DNA of 64,000 bases. Origin: Prinia subflava (Eukaryota; Chordata; Aves; Passeriformes; Cisticolidae). The stretch lies in contig NC_086259.1 in the NCBI RefSeq assembly GCF_021018805.1, forward strand, positions 124,001 through 188,000, given 5' to 3'. Below, one piece after another: positions 23,870 to 36,412 of this stretch. How positions within the stretch are numbered: the first letter of the stretch is position 1; each line of letters starts with the position of its first letter. A program made the translations under genes and the position numbers. The notes below the pieces were generated by a model. The model worked only from the letters and a program-made list of their open reading frames with translations. It searched no databases and was not told the DNA's origin.

Positions 23870-23985
23870 CAATGTTCTCAGGGATGCATAAGGGGGGATT
23901 GTTAGGGTCTCTGTGCAGGGCCAGGAGCTGGACTGGATGATCCTGGTGGGTGCCTTCCAGCTCAGAATATTCCAGTAGTACCTTG
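23870..23985 (+). repeat. CR1 LINE 3' terminus
   Basis: Contains GGGCCAGGAGCTGGACTGGATGATCC followed by TGGTGGGTGCCTTCCAGCTC and AGAATATTCCAG, the CR1 3' end in sense orientation ending near 23985. The upstream limit is uncertain because TTCTCAGGGATGCATAAGG also resembles CR1. It is a severely 5'-truncated copy. Confidence 0.85.
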
Positions 23986-26315
23986 CTAACACTCAAGGAG
24001 AATGTAGCTTTTCAATTCTGGCAGCAGCATCCTGAGAATGATACCACTTGGCTTCTCTGAAGGCTTCTTTGACAACGGAACAGTCATACAACAATGGTTT
24101 GTTTACTGAGCAATAGTGAACCTCATCCAAGCAAGCCTTGGAGAGAAGCACAGTAGGAGCAATATTTCAAGATCTAAAAGTTAGATGTGCTAGAAGTTGT
24201 CTTCAAAAGCATATTTTGATAGCATGCAAAAGGAGAAAGAATAAAAAGCAGATGTGTGAAAGTTCTTTTGTCCTCGAGTGTGGGGGCTGTGTGTGTGCAG
24301 GAATAAAGCATTTCCAGATGAGCTAATTATTTTTCTCTTCTTGCAGTTAATATTTTGCCTAAATTCATATTTAGGCAGAAATTCTTCTGTCCACATGGTG
24401 ATAAATAGCAGGTTGTCAACACACAGAGCACCTTTGCCTTAATGAAAACATTAACAAAAATAGGGAAATCTCTTGACTACAGCAAATGTACTCCTTCATA
24501 ATGAGTCTCCCTTGTCTATAAAATACACCCACATATTAGAGAAAGCTCATGAAGTGAGAGTCGGAAGACCAAGAATAATGTATTTTAGCTGCAGAATTCA
24601 GTGGAGTGAGTGTCGTACACAGTTGTTATCTGAGACCATTAAGCCCAGCCATTATCTGCGCTGATGCCAGAGCAATCAGACTATTGTATTTCACCATGAC
24701 CACTTATGAAATCTGTCATATTACTCAGCTGCTTCAAAGATGCCTCAGGTTTTCCCCCTGCAGAAACAAACTCTTGATGTGCTGGGCTTTGAAGCTGTTT
24801 TTTAATGTCTTGATTCTCTAAGATGATTCATAACACATAATAATAACAATGCATGTAATGGTCAAAGTGGAAGTAGATTGTGATTAGGCAACCCTCTGAA
24901 TTGCTTGCAGGATGAATCCAAAGCACATTGGCTTGTAGGGATATTCTCTTCACAGCACCTGCTTGGTATTTTTATTTCTAGTTCTTGAAGACAGTGCCAG
25001 AGATAAGTGGCAATGAGCTACTCATAGATAAAACATAATAACAATAAAAGTTGTACTAAGCATTATGTAAGTCAAATGTGGCACAGTACTTTAGCTTTTG
25101 TACTTTGATGCTGGAAGGTGATTTTTCCCACTGTAATCGACTTGGAGTCAATATTAATATGGCTTCTGCAAGTTAGGGCAAGAATACCCATTTGAAAGCA
25201 AGTTTATTGACGCACATCTCAGCATTGACAAGGGGGTTTAAGATGGAAATTCATGTCAGATGCCCACCAAAGGGTTAAGAAATGGAGTATTTCTGGATAT
25301 TATGAATTAAACCATCTGTTCTGCTTAGATGTCCACATAAGATCCTTTGCTATCTAAAACCAGCATCTGTTGGAAGCGTGCTGTATGTATAGAGTGAAAT
25401 CCAGGGGTTAGGGGAACAGTAGCTGCTCTTTCAGCTCTTAGATCTATAACATTTGCTAAGATACCACATGGATTATGGAGTGGAGAAGGGTGTCTCTCCT
25501 ACAAACTTCCCTAGGCTTTGGAACAGAGAGAAGTAAATTTCACTCAGAGTGAAAGGATTGAATAAATCCTGTCTTGACGAATCCTTGCCTAAAATAAGGC
25601 CTAAGTCTGTTCACTCAAATCATCCTTCCTAGTGTTCAACATGTCTCATCCTCAAAGGTGGGAAAGGTAATTTGTCTCCTGTGGCACTCTCTTTGCATTT
25701 CTTTCCCCCTCTATCTGTGACCAGGCTGTTGCTTCCCTTGCTCTCAGCTTCACATTTGTCCCTGTTTGTTGTCCCTGGGAAGTGGGGATCTGTGGGATAT
25801 GCACCATCTGGAAGTGCCAGAGGGTTGTTTTCCCCTTGTAGCATGTCTTGCTGCAGCTTCTGCCACTTGATGTTTCCAGATGACAAGTGCTTCCCAAATG
25901 GAGCCCTTTTGCTCCCAAGGCATAAGGAAATAGCCAATCCTCCCCAAGTCCTGCCCATGCTCCAGCACTTCCTTCTGGCAGTAATTTTGGGAAGTAGAAT
26001 AGCTCCATACTCACAAATTCTGACTCCTACTTGAGTGGCTGATGAAAGGAGATTCCATTCTGTTTAGCTTTTGGAGGGAATTGAATATCCCACTATCCTT
26101 TTCTAGGGAAAGAGAAGGAAAAGAGCTGTTGGCTCTCTTTCTGAAATCAGTTTCTAGGAGCCATAAATGGAGGAAGCAAAACCATCAATTTTTATTCCTG
26201 ACAAAAGAAAATCTCTAGTCCAGTTGTAATTATTGCTAATCATTTCTGTATTGTTTTTTGCATTTTTCTGAGGAAAAATTCAGTTGAACATGTCTATAGA
26301 ATGGACTAATCAATT

Positions 26316-26319
<4 letters not shown>
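23986..26319. other. Unique DNA; possible conserved non-coding segment
   Basis: No gene recognised. The 24580-24830 interval has balanced composition and several ATTA/TAAT-type cores (GACCATTAAGCCC, GCCATTATCTGC), the look of a developmental enhancer, but this is unverified. At 25629-26034 three overlapping frames of 109-120 codons on both strands reflect stop-poor sequence rather than a gene. Confidence 0.5.

Positions 26320-26359
<40 letters not shown>
26320..26359. repeat. Poly-T tract of 40
   Basis: Forty consecutive T residues, the longest homopolymer in the window. Length may be unreliable because homopolymers slip in sequencing and replication. Confidence 0.95.
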
Positions 26360-26360
<1 letters not shown>

Positions 26361-26461
26361 TGCCTATATTAAATGTAAACTCAGTTTCTTTGGCAGGGAA
26401 CTGGCAGGTGGAATTGAACTTACTGTGGACATTACTATATGGGCATGGGGTATTATTCAGT

Positions 26462-26479
26462 AAAAAAAAAAAAAAAAAA
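26462..26479. repeat. Poly-A tract of 18
   Basis: Eighteen consecutive A residues, 102 bases downstream of the T40 tract, so the two could pair as a stem. The lysine-rich minus-strand frame across both is an artefact of the homopolymers. Confidence 0.95.
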
Positions 26480-28395
26480 CAGGACAAAATATTCTCATTC
26501 TCACCTATCTAAAGTTTGTCCAAACATGAGAATTTCTTTGAGAAAGCAGTGCATGATCATGATCGACATTAAGGGTTATGAGACTATATGAGGGACACAA
26601 TGGAAAAGGCCTTATTAAAATTCTTCATCATGGGGTAATGTTCTGCCTAGTTGCTTTTATCAAAACAGCATAATCAGTACACACATATGAGTAAATAGTG
26701 ATTGAGAAGAGAGGGAATCTTCCTCTTAATTCCTTAATTGTGTCCTTAGTATAATCTAATTTATTTTAATCTATAAATATTTTAATATAAAATATGAAAT
26801 ATAAATACCTATATTTCAAGCATAAGGGGAAAGCAACACTGCATATGATAGAGCTGGATCAACCAGGTATTGGTGTTTTGTTCAATATTGTGAGTAACTA
26901 GTTTTTTTGTGATTAAAAAACTGATCAGACAACCCTTGTCCTTGTTTTCCATACATCATATCAAAAAACCTTTTGAGGACATTTGGTTGGCTAATGTGGC
27001 CTGGAGCTAAATGTTTGCACAATGCAAGGTCAGCAGTGAGTCATAAATCATAAATCAGCGGTAAATCAGAAGTTAAGGATTGTTACTTGACTCCATTTTA
27101 ATATATTTTTAAATACAGAAAGATGGTCTCTTTATTACTTTATTTGCTTTTAGTTCACTTAATACTTATTAGTCATTCTTTTTCTCCTGAACTAAAAGGA
27201 ATTGAACAATTTTCACAGAGGTCTCAAAGGGAACAGCCGCAATGACCTCAGAATGTGGGTTCACCTGGAATTTTAAATACAGCATTGTACAAGCTGATAT
27301 TTTTAGTATGTTGTGCAGTATGAAGGTATTGAAGAAACAAATGGATATTATGGAAAGCAGCACATTTTTTGGGGGGAAATAGGATCTTGGCAAGAGGCTT
27401 GTATCACTACAGACAATGAATTCAGACAGCTCAGTGTACTTTTAAATCCAAAACTAAAAATTGGATAAATAAGGACATAATTCTAATTAGGGTGGTTATT
27501 AACTTGTAAAACTGAACATGAGAAGCTCACTCCAGAAGATATTCTGGCAAGTTTCATTACAACCTCATTAGATTTTCCTCAAGTTCTAATAAACTTGAAT
27601 TAAATGAGACCTGGAGGTTTTAAAAGAAACCCAGAGCTTAAATCAATGCAAGAATATACTGAAACAGCTTAGAATTTGGAGGTTAAATGAATATATAACA
27701 GCCAAGGTCAAACAATTACTTTTTTTGGTGTATGCAGTGAAAGTGCAGTGTTCTGGCAATGTACTTGCAGTATCATTTCCAAAACTTCCACCTACAATCA
27801 CAAGGGGGATGATGTGGTTGTTAATGACAGGGATGTGTCCTGGGTAGGAATAGTCTCACTAAAAACTCCTCTGCAAACCTAGGGCTGCCTCATTAGCAAG
27901 GGCAGCTTGTCCAGATCATTTCCCTTCCTTTTAGCCTGAGGAAAGCTGTCTGCCATGCAAGAAGCTGAACTAAATACACGTTGCACCTAACTGAGAGTTT
28001 TCAGGTGAAATAATATTTGTAATTTAAAAGATAAACAAATTTTGAAATTATTTTTATGATTTGTTTCAAAATTTTCACCAAAATTAAATCTCCAGAATCC
28101 TACTGCAGTGCAAATCAAAGTAGTATATTTCACTTTTTTTAAAAAAATATTAAAATGTTTACCAATTTTTTTGTAACAGAGCTACTTGTGGGTTTTTTTT
28201 GTAAATAAATACACTTAATGCCAAAAAAATTCTAAAAAGCTGTGAGGTCATGGCCGTCTTACTCTTTATACATTTTCCCACCTGCCAAAAAATTTACCCC
28301 TAAAATGATGAGTTTCTTCCCCATTCTTTGCCAAACAGATGTCTGATGAGCATTTTTCTGTAGGTTTCTGTAGGCTATGGAAGGTTGTTTGGTGG
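26480..28395. other. Unique AT-rich DNA, no gene seen
   Basis: Very AT-rich, with no repeat family, RNA gene or coding frame recognised. The 27169-27393 minus-strand frame of 74 codons has no motif. Confidence 0.6.
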
Positions 28396-28427
28396 TTTTT
28401 TTTTTTTGGTTTTTTTTTTTTTTTTTT
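28396..28427. repeat. T-rich tract (T12-GG-T18)
   Basis: Twelve T, two G, eighteen T. A homopolymeric low-complexity tract. Confidence 0.95.
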
Positions 28428-28899
28428 AGGAGGTGTTATTTCTTTAAAGGACACCTTTAAAGACAAAAGCAGATGAGGCAAATGTTAGAATTAAAGCTTT
28501 GGAAGTTCTGCTGCAGTTTTTCAAATCAAGAGAAAAGGAGTAAGGATAGGGATAGCTGGGTTCCCCTTCTGTGAGTTTTATCACAAACAGAACTATTTTC
28601 CTTCTGTGAATTAAGCTTCCAATTTCAGCCCTGTGGCTCTGCCTCATGGCAGTTTAATGTTATGGACATGCAGGCTCTTGCAAATATGTGAGAGGTGCAA
28701 AAAACTCAAACACTTTCTGTAAAAGTTCATCCATAATTCTGGAGAGCTGAGCAGGGACTGCTAAATTAAGTAGTAAACTTATTAGAAAAAGAAATAGAGG
28801 GAAAAAGGCTACCCAGACTGTCAGAATAGATCTCAGGAGAGTCTATCTCATTGTGTGATTTGGGCCCAGTCTTCAGAGAGTCACAGAACCAGTGCTCTG

Positions 28900-28982
28900 G
28901 GCTGAGTGGCAAGGCGGGAATTGTCACAGTTTGGATTTCACGGGCTTGGAGGGGTTTTTCAATGTTAATAATTCTGTGATTT
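28900..28982 (+). repeat. CR1 LINE 3' terminus, short diverged copy
   Basis: GGGCTTGGAGGGGTTTTTCAATG followed by TTAATAATTCTGTGATTTTG matches the CR1 3' end, whose short terminal repeats are of the ATTCTGTGATT type. Only the terminal part is convincing. The sequence upstream of about 28900 is too diverged to assign. Confidence 0.65.
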
Positions 28983-31900
28983 TGTTAAAAACTGTCATTT
29001 GCAGAAGTCCATCACCTTTAATTGATATATTTATATCATTTTTTCTCCTTGTGGATTCGGTTGTGCTGCTGTTGGCAGTTTTGCAATGCAATTTCTTACT
29101 CCTGGATTTCTGTGCTGTTAATATCCACAGCACAGTGCAACTGATAAGCACACACAAAAGGAGCATATGTTTGTATATTTCAGCGTAGTTAGGGAATGCC
29201 TGATTCCATGCAATCAAAACACTGACTGCTCTTGGCAGTGGGTAACAGGGCTGGCTGTGGGTTTGAGGAGCAGTGTTTGTTTTTTCCTTCTGACATACCT
29301 ATAAAACTACACTTCAGTCAGTGTTTCAAGCTCTCTATTGATCACCTACCCAGGGAAAACAATCTTGTTCATCCTGAGTTGATTCTTGCTAAAATTATGA
29401 GCACTTAGTGGGTTGGGACTGTTGTTCCCCCTTTCCTGCTCCCTGCAGAAGGGGAATTATCCTGAGTCGTGGTGGGGAGGAGAGAACATCATCCATTCCA
29501 CCAGCACTCTCTTCAGCCACAGGCAGGTCCATGATCCATGATCCTTGCAGGTTGCTGGCAGCTCCTAATAACTCCTTTCACAGCAATATTCGCAGAACTC
29601 TAACAGAATCACAATGTCATGGGGAATTCCAGTTTAAGGCAGAATCACTTTAGTTGTCTAACATTTTTCCTGCCTTCAGGGTTTGTGGTTTTTTGCCCCC
29701 TTCCATGGTTTGCTGCACTCTGGTAAATGCCTTATGGAGAAGTTCCTATTGGTTATTGATGGAACACCAGGGACTATGGGTTTGTATCAATGAGATTATG
29801 GAATGTAAACCTCAGTAACAAGGAGAAGCCATGTATATAGCAGATAAAACTCTAATTTTTGCTATTTACCTGTGCATTTTTAAAACCTTAAGTCAGAAAA
29901 GAGCTCCAAACAGGAACCTAAAGGGAAAAAACCAAAACAAACCCAAACTAAAATGGGGTTTTTTTTCTGAACACTTACAGCTCATGTACTCTGAGAGGTT
30001 GTCTTGCCTTTGTCCTTCAGTCAGCTGAGATGGCCACTGAACCAGTGATTGCTGCTACTATCTGTTAAGGCCTATCTCATAAAAAAGGTCCTGGACATCA
30101 TTCCAAATGAAATGGATTTAACCAGCAGGACAGAAAGATTTTGACAGTGCTGCTCTACCAGATCTGTCCTTTGCAGGGAACAATTTCTTCTTGCAGATTT
30201 ATACTGTGCTGCACAGAATACACTGACATAGAAAACACTGACATCTTTTAGCCTGTTCTGTGCTGCTGCTTTGGATCTGCCATTTTGCTGTGAGATGTTG
30301 CTGATTGTAGATTTAAATGGTGCAGGGACTAAAATTTGTCCACCAGGGAGAGGAAGAGCATCACCCCTTAAAGCAAGGTTTTATCCTGAGGTATATTCCT
30401 TAAATTGAAGCAGGAAAGAGAAAAATCCCTACAAATTTGGCTAATGGTCTGAACAGACTTGTGGAAAGCAGCTGACAGCATAAAGCTGGTAATTGTTGGT
30501 TAGCAAACTTATGACACAGATGAAAGTACATTCAGAAGTTTTAGGAGCTAAAGGAAAAATATGTGGAGAAAGACATAACAGAACCTCAAATTCCAGTAAC
30601 TGGGGCTGTGTCCATCCCTGTGAGAAAAAATGCAATACTGACACCTTCAATATTTCACAAAAAAAAAAAAAAAAAAGTTTTTCTTAGAAATTTGTGATAA
30701 TTGGAGGTCTAATACAATACACATAACACAGATAATGATACTACATTGCAGTTTATAAGTTTCTTTCAGTTTATAAGTATCTTTCTCTTTCCCTTCATAA
30801 AAATCTCACATTTCATAGGAAGGCTAATAACCAAAACAAATCTCCCAGAGTTCTAAATTCCTTCTTCAAATATCTTGAATACATATGGCTCAAGCATTTT
30901 CCCACCCCTGCCAAGCAAAGTAGCACTTCACATAGATAGAAAGAGGCAAAGAAAAATTATTGGATTGAGTTGATCTTATTGCTACTTTGTTAAATTCATA
31001 TTCTGCTCAGTCTAGCTCCATCAGAGATTCAACACAGTGGTTACCAAATGCAATACCAGTCACAAGACTAATTGTTAATTCACTAAGATTGGAATTGTTC
31101 TGTTTGTTCTTACTGAATGTATCTGAAATTTGAATAACTTATGCAAAATATTGTTGTCTTAAAACTATTTGGATTATTGAAAATGGTTTGAATAAATAGC
31201 TGAGGTTGTTTATTTGTGAGATTTTTACATTTAGCCTGTAACACTTGTCTCTTGCACAATCCACTCATCTTTTTCCTATATCATCTATTTTTTAATTACG
31301 TATTTCCAGCAACAAAAAAAGTTTCTTTTGATTTATAAGAGAGATTTGATGAATTTATAGAAAATTAATATAGAATATCAACCACCTGTGAAACTAAAAT
31401 TTGTTCCCACTTGTGCATGCAGATTAAAATGCTGTGTTCAGACAGATGTGCCTTGGTGATATAGCTTAAGAGTATATCTGGAGTAGCTTAAGAAATTAAA
31501 TTGTAACAAATCTTTGTTTCCATCTTCCCATCACTTATAAATTCTCTTTTCTTGTCACATCAAAATAAAATAGATTAGTGTGAAGCTACCCCCAAATAAC
31601 TGTGTTGAAGTGGAAATGCTCAGATGGTTTAAAATGTCATTATTTTTGTATGTTTTTTATTAGGGAAGAGGTGAAGAAATCAGCTTACAGCTAATAAAGC
31701 TTCCAACGGGTGTATGTCTAATAGGAATGGAATATTCTGTTTGTATTGCAACACTGTCATGAAGAAATAAATTTGCAGGTACATTTTTTCAGCCTTATGC
31801 CAAAATAAAGGAAGAGTACAAAAAGTATGTCAAGATGGACTATTTATGCTGACTTCACCATCCCAACAAGAACTTGTAGTTCAAATCCCATTTACAGTGA

Positions 31901-34900
31901 AATGAAAAAAGTTAAAAATCTGTATTTCTTCGTGACTTTGACTTGCTGAAGAGAGGGGAAGTGTAAAACTCAAATCATATACTTTGTTTCACTTTTAAGC
32001 TAAACAGAGATAAGCAGATTTATTAACTGTTACAACCTTAAGTTTTTATTAGCGTTGAACAGCCTCACAGGGTATAAAGCAGCTCTGCAGGCAGCAGCTG
32101 CTGCAAAGCCCCACCTGGATCCTGAAGGTTGATATCTCTGATCACCTTACACATCAGGAAGAGCAGAAACATGATGACTTTTGTGTGATCACCTGCTGCT
32201 TTCTGGCTTCAGGGACCTCGGCATTGGCCAGACTATTTTCACTTTGGATGTTAATCTCTGTCTGGGGTTATCAGGGGGAAAAGGCTGAGGGTGCCAAGCT
32301 GAGGTGACAGCTAAAACCAGTCAAGTTCAGGGGTTGTCATTTTGTGACCTGAAGCTTGGTTTAGAATTAAGCAGTATGTGCACCATGTCAGAGATTTGAA
32401 ATCAGACCGCAGTAAAACAGCACCAACAGCACATCTTTCTCCTTTTTTGCATTCCCTGGCCAACATCCAGTTCCTCTTTCTAGCTCCAAAAGCCAGGTTT
32501 CCCAGCCAGAAAGGAAAACTTAAGGACGTTAATTGAAAGGCAATCCGAGCTTATGATTTCACATCTTGAGACAATGTGTGCTGAAGCTGAATTAAATCAG
32601 AAGGGAATTAAACATCCAGTTTTGTAACTATGGTTTCATTCAGGCAGAAGAAAAATGCTGATATGATTTGGAAAAACACTCTTGCACTGGGGAGGAGAGC
32701 ATACCTGACTTCAGATGCAAGCAACCTGTTTTTTCCAGTTCACAGCTCATGGTTTGCCGAGCAAAAACATTCTTTGGCTTTGCCTTGCTTTTAAGAGGAC
32801 AAATAGCAATGCAGTGCAATTCTAGGTACTATTTATTTGCCTAGTTGAAGTTCCCCAGTCTTCTGCTAATTTGGGTATGCCTGGCTGTATTAGTAATTCC
32901 TAGATTGCCACAATTGGTCTCGAGTACATAGATCCTTTAAGATTTACAAGCAGAAAGCAAGTGTGCTGCATATTTTGAAACAGAGCTCCCAGCATCACAG
33001 AGAATAAACTGGATTCTGAAAACAGATGTTTGTAGTTCCTGAACTGGAAGAGATTAAATAGGACAGATCTCTGTCATATTCTACTGGTATCAGCCAATAT
33101 TAAATTTTGTTTGAATTTTTAGTTCACCTACCTTTACTTCTGAAGACATTAGATTGGGAGGTACATCTAGAAATTGAGCAGCATTCTTTATGAAGGACTG
33201 AAGACAATATGACATGTATTTCTTTTAAACAGACATAAAAAAATATATTTTCTTTATTTTTACTGTACCTACAGTAGCTAAGGAAGCATTTACCTATTTT
33301 TAACTTATTTCAAGCAGATGCTGTTGAGTGACTCTTGCATCTTTGTGTGTAATAGACCAGTCAGATGATATCAACGCTTTTCACGTGTCTCTACACAGCC
33401 AATCCCTTTTCTTCCTGGATCTAAATTTCAGCCAGTTTTTAAGACTCTGGGATAAAAATCCTCCCCTGAACCATATTTTGATGCCAAAAGTATAACTCAT
33501 AAAATGCCCTTTTATCCTGCTGTGTCAGTGTTACAGCAGGGATTGTCTGTTTGCTTTATTATATCAGGAAAATTCCATAGGCCTGAAGCTTCAAAGTCTT
33601 CTCCAGAAACATAAGGAAGAAAAGTCTGATTTTTGCCTCATTTAGACAAGTTGTGCACCAGTTAAATTAGAATTTAAATTCATTAGAGAAAGTGGAATTA
33701 TCAGGAAACATGTGATATTTCAGGTTCTGTCATCCCCCTAAGTTTGGGTTTGTTTTTTTTCAGTAAACCAGGACAGCTGTACTGGTCACATCACCGTCAT
33801 CCAAACATTTGTAGATTTCAACAGTTAAAGAGGATTTTTCACTCTTGTAGAAGCACAAAATAGTAAAAAATTGAAATATTAGCATCGAAGAGAAGGTGAT
33901 AAGGTCAGTTTATTTATTAAGTACTAATATTTGTAACTCTGGCAGGTATTTATTTCACAAGTTTGTGTAATTTTTAGCAACTTTAATTTGATTGAGGTTT
34001 TTTGGGTTTTTGTGGGGGAAGGTTGTTTTGTTGGGTTTTTTTGTTTTTTTTTTTTTTTAAGATACAACACCTTCACAGATGAACATTTTTGCCAATATTC
34101 AGTTATCCTGACACTGATGATTTTTTCCCTAACATACACTTTTTTTCTTCCTTCTTGTAATTTATGAGCATTGCAACATCTCTGAAACTCAAAACTCGAG
34201 TTTCTATAGGTTTTTTTAAGTGTCTCAGAATTTAGATTTTCCTAATGTCTGATTTTCAGTATTTGCTTCTCTGCATTAATAGGGCTATTATTTCAGTCCT
34301 TCCTTAGGATTAACAAATCATTATTTTCTAGACCTTCAACCACTGTCTCCTCTAGATCCATTCCAGCTGATTAACTTGTCTTTTTACAGGATGGTGAGAG
34401 TGCTGAAGAAAATAAAAGGATTATTTCAATTGACTTGCAACAAATCTTACTGATCTCAAAGGATATTAACCTGTTAAAAAAAGAAAAAAAAAGGGATAAT
34501 GCTGATTTTTTATTTAGTTTGTGGATTGTTGCAAGTCCACTTGTTATTCATGCTGCTTAACCAGTTTTTCCTGGTGTTCTGTGAAACAGATTATTTCTAC
34601 CAAAATGTGATCCCTCACACTTTTTCGTATTATATTGTATTTTGCTGGTTTATGTCTGTTCCTTCAGTTTATCAGGATCACCTTGCCCTCTGGAATGGCT
34701 GATGTCCTTTATAATGTTACCATGTTTTAGAAGGAAAGAATGTATTTTTTTATATATATACTTGTTAAAAAACTCTACATATCCTTCATTCCAGGGTTTC
34801 TTGTTGCTCTTGGAAATGTGTCCACTCCACAAAGCAGTTCACTGGGGAAGTATTTCACATTTGATAAGTGCTCCTGCAGTTCTGCCATCCCCTCTTGATG

Positions 34901-35164
34901 TGTAGGGAGTGTTTTGCACAAAAGTTTCTATAACAGAGCTTCCAGTGATTTGTAGGGTGTTTCTTCACTGACCAGTTTTGTCTCATCTGTATTCCTGAAA
35001 GTACTCAAAAAATTTTACAACTTCTTTTTCAGCCTGAACAGAGATTCCTAGGCTTCACCCAGCCTTTAAATATCCCACTTTTTTATCATCTTGGAGAAGC
35101 ATGATTCCTAAAGTGTTTTATGATTAATCAACAAAGTCCTAAGATTCATTTTTAATGTCTCTAC
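28983..35164. other. Longest unique stretch, ~6.2 kb, no gene seen
   Basis: AT-rich DNA without a recognised gene or repeat family. It contains an A19 run at 30659-30677, a T/G-rich tract at about 33998-34060 (with T7 and T15 runs) and TA-rich runs near 34747-34761. Small frames at 28892-29188, 29408-29653, 34499-34702 and 34642-34905 show no motifs. Some of this may be decayed transposon below the limit of reading by eye. Confidence 0.55.
30659..30677. repeat. Poly-A tract of 19
   Basis: Nineteen consecutive A residues after ATATTTCAC. No retrogene body or target duplication is evident upstream. Confidence 0.9.
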
Positions 35165-35550
35165 TGTCAGGTCCTAAAAACTTTCTGGGAAATAATGGGG
35201 AATGAAACAGAGAGTATAATGGAACTGATAAAGGATATCTTAGCTTGATATCTTAGTTCTGATCGAGCAGAAACCATGGGAGAGACAGACACAGAAAAAG
35301 GCTCCCTGGGGTAGAAGTGATCTAGAAACATGTTGTGAAATTTTGTAACAATTACCAAGTAACTGATGTCATAAAGAATGTGTAACCAATGAGAAATCAT
35401 CACCAAAACTAGAACCCTATATAAGTACTATACGAGAAAAACCCTGTATAAACGCCTTGTATGCTCAATGAATATGGCTTCTGATCAGAACTGGGAATGC
35501 TTCCCTCTCTCAATCGCTGATAAGAAGTGTGTCAGTGTTACTATATTTCC
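35165..35550 (+). mobile_element. Decayed ERV LTR with CCAAT and TATA boxes
   Basis: Candidate start TGTCAGGTCC at 35165. The promoter layout is clear: a CRE-like TGATGTCAT (near 35364), CCAAT at 35386-35390, TATATAA at 35418-35424, then about 25 bases later CCCTGTATAAACGCC. That last string resembles the AATAAACGCC polyadenylation/R region of avian alpharetrovirus-like LTRs with one signal base changed. The likely 3' end is near TATTTCCA at about 35549. No convincing target duplication was found, so both ends are approximate. No internal genes are present. Confidence 0.6.
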
Positions 35551-35851
35551 ATAACCCCCCCCAAACCTAAACTGATGGTTTGTTTACGAGAAACCAGAGT
35601 GTGTTACTGATTTTTTTGAAGGAATCCTTTTAACAATTCTTTTGTCACTATTTCAAATCCTTTTAGCTTTCACTACTTTTTCCCAATGAATGTGTATTTT
35701 CATTATGAACTCATATTGAGCTGTTCCTTCTTGCGTATGTGATTGCATTGAATTTGGAATTAGACAACATTTAATTAGAAAGCTGAATGTGTTCCCATCA
35801 TGACAGCAAATTATTAAAGCAATACTGCTTTTACTGCTGTGTTCCAAAGAT
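35551..35851. other. Unique spacer
   Basis: AT-rich DNA between the LTR and a CR1, starting with a C-rich run (CCCCCCCC). No features seen. Confidence 0.5.
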
Positions 35852-36412
35852 CACAAAATCATGGATTGTGTTGGGTTGGAAAGGACCTTAAATCTCATCT
35901 CATTCCCCTGCTGCCATGGCCAGGAACTCCTTCCACTGTCCCAGGCTGCTCCCAGCCCCAGTGTCCAACCTGGCCTTGGGCACTGCCAGGGATCCAGGGG
36001 CAGCCACAGCTGCTCTGGGCACCCTGTGCCAGGGCCTGCCCACCCTCCCAGGGAACAATTCCTGATTCCCAAGACCCCATCTAACCCTGCCCTCTGGCAC
36101 TGGCAGCCCTTCCCTGTGTCCCGTCACTGCAGTTCCTGAGGAATTGTCCCTCTCTGGTTTCCCTGCAGCCCCTCAGACCCTGAAGGAGCTCTGGGGTCTC
36201 CACACAAGCTTCCCCTCTCAGGCTGAGCAGTCCCAGCTCTCCCAGCCTGGCTCCACAGAGGAGATGCTTCAGTCCCCTCAGTGTATCTGAGGCCTCGTCT
36301 GGATTTGCTCCAATAGTTCCATGCCCTTCTTGTGCTGGGGGCACAAGAACTCTCCCCAGCATTCCAGGTGAGGTCTCATGAGACTCACTAAAGAGACAAT
36401 TCCAAGCAGTAT
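35852..36412 (-). repeat. CR1 LINE 3' portion, ~560 bp
   Basis: The left edge (TCACAAAATCATGGATTGTG, then TTGGGTTGGAAAGGACC) is the complement of the CR1 3' end, placing the 3' terminus at about 35852 on the minus strand. The full run of CR1 landmarks follows to about 36412 (CCAGCATTCCAGGTGAGGTC, then TCATGAGACTC). Bases 35964-36074 are an exact inverted match to 40323-40433, so the two copies share a recent source or subfamily. It is 5'-truncated and non-coding. Confidence 0.92.

Noticed and set aside
25629..26034. Three overlapping frames of 109-120 codons on both strands
   Set aside because: Openness on both strands signals local lack of stop codons. The peptides show no known domain.
26236..26487. 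Minus-strand frame with a long polylysine run
   Set aside because: Produced by translating the T40 and A18 homopolymers.
29405..29850. Possible LTR because of a TATA-like TGTATATAGC near 29830 and GC-richer upstream DNA
   Set aside because: No TG/CA termini, target duplication or polyadenylation signal could be paired with it.
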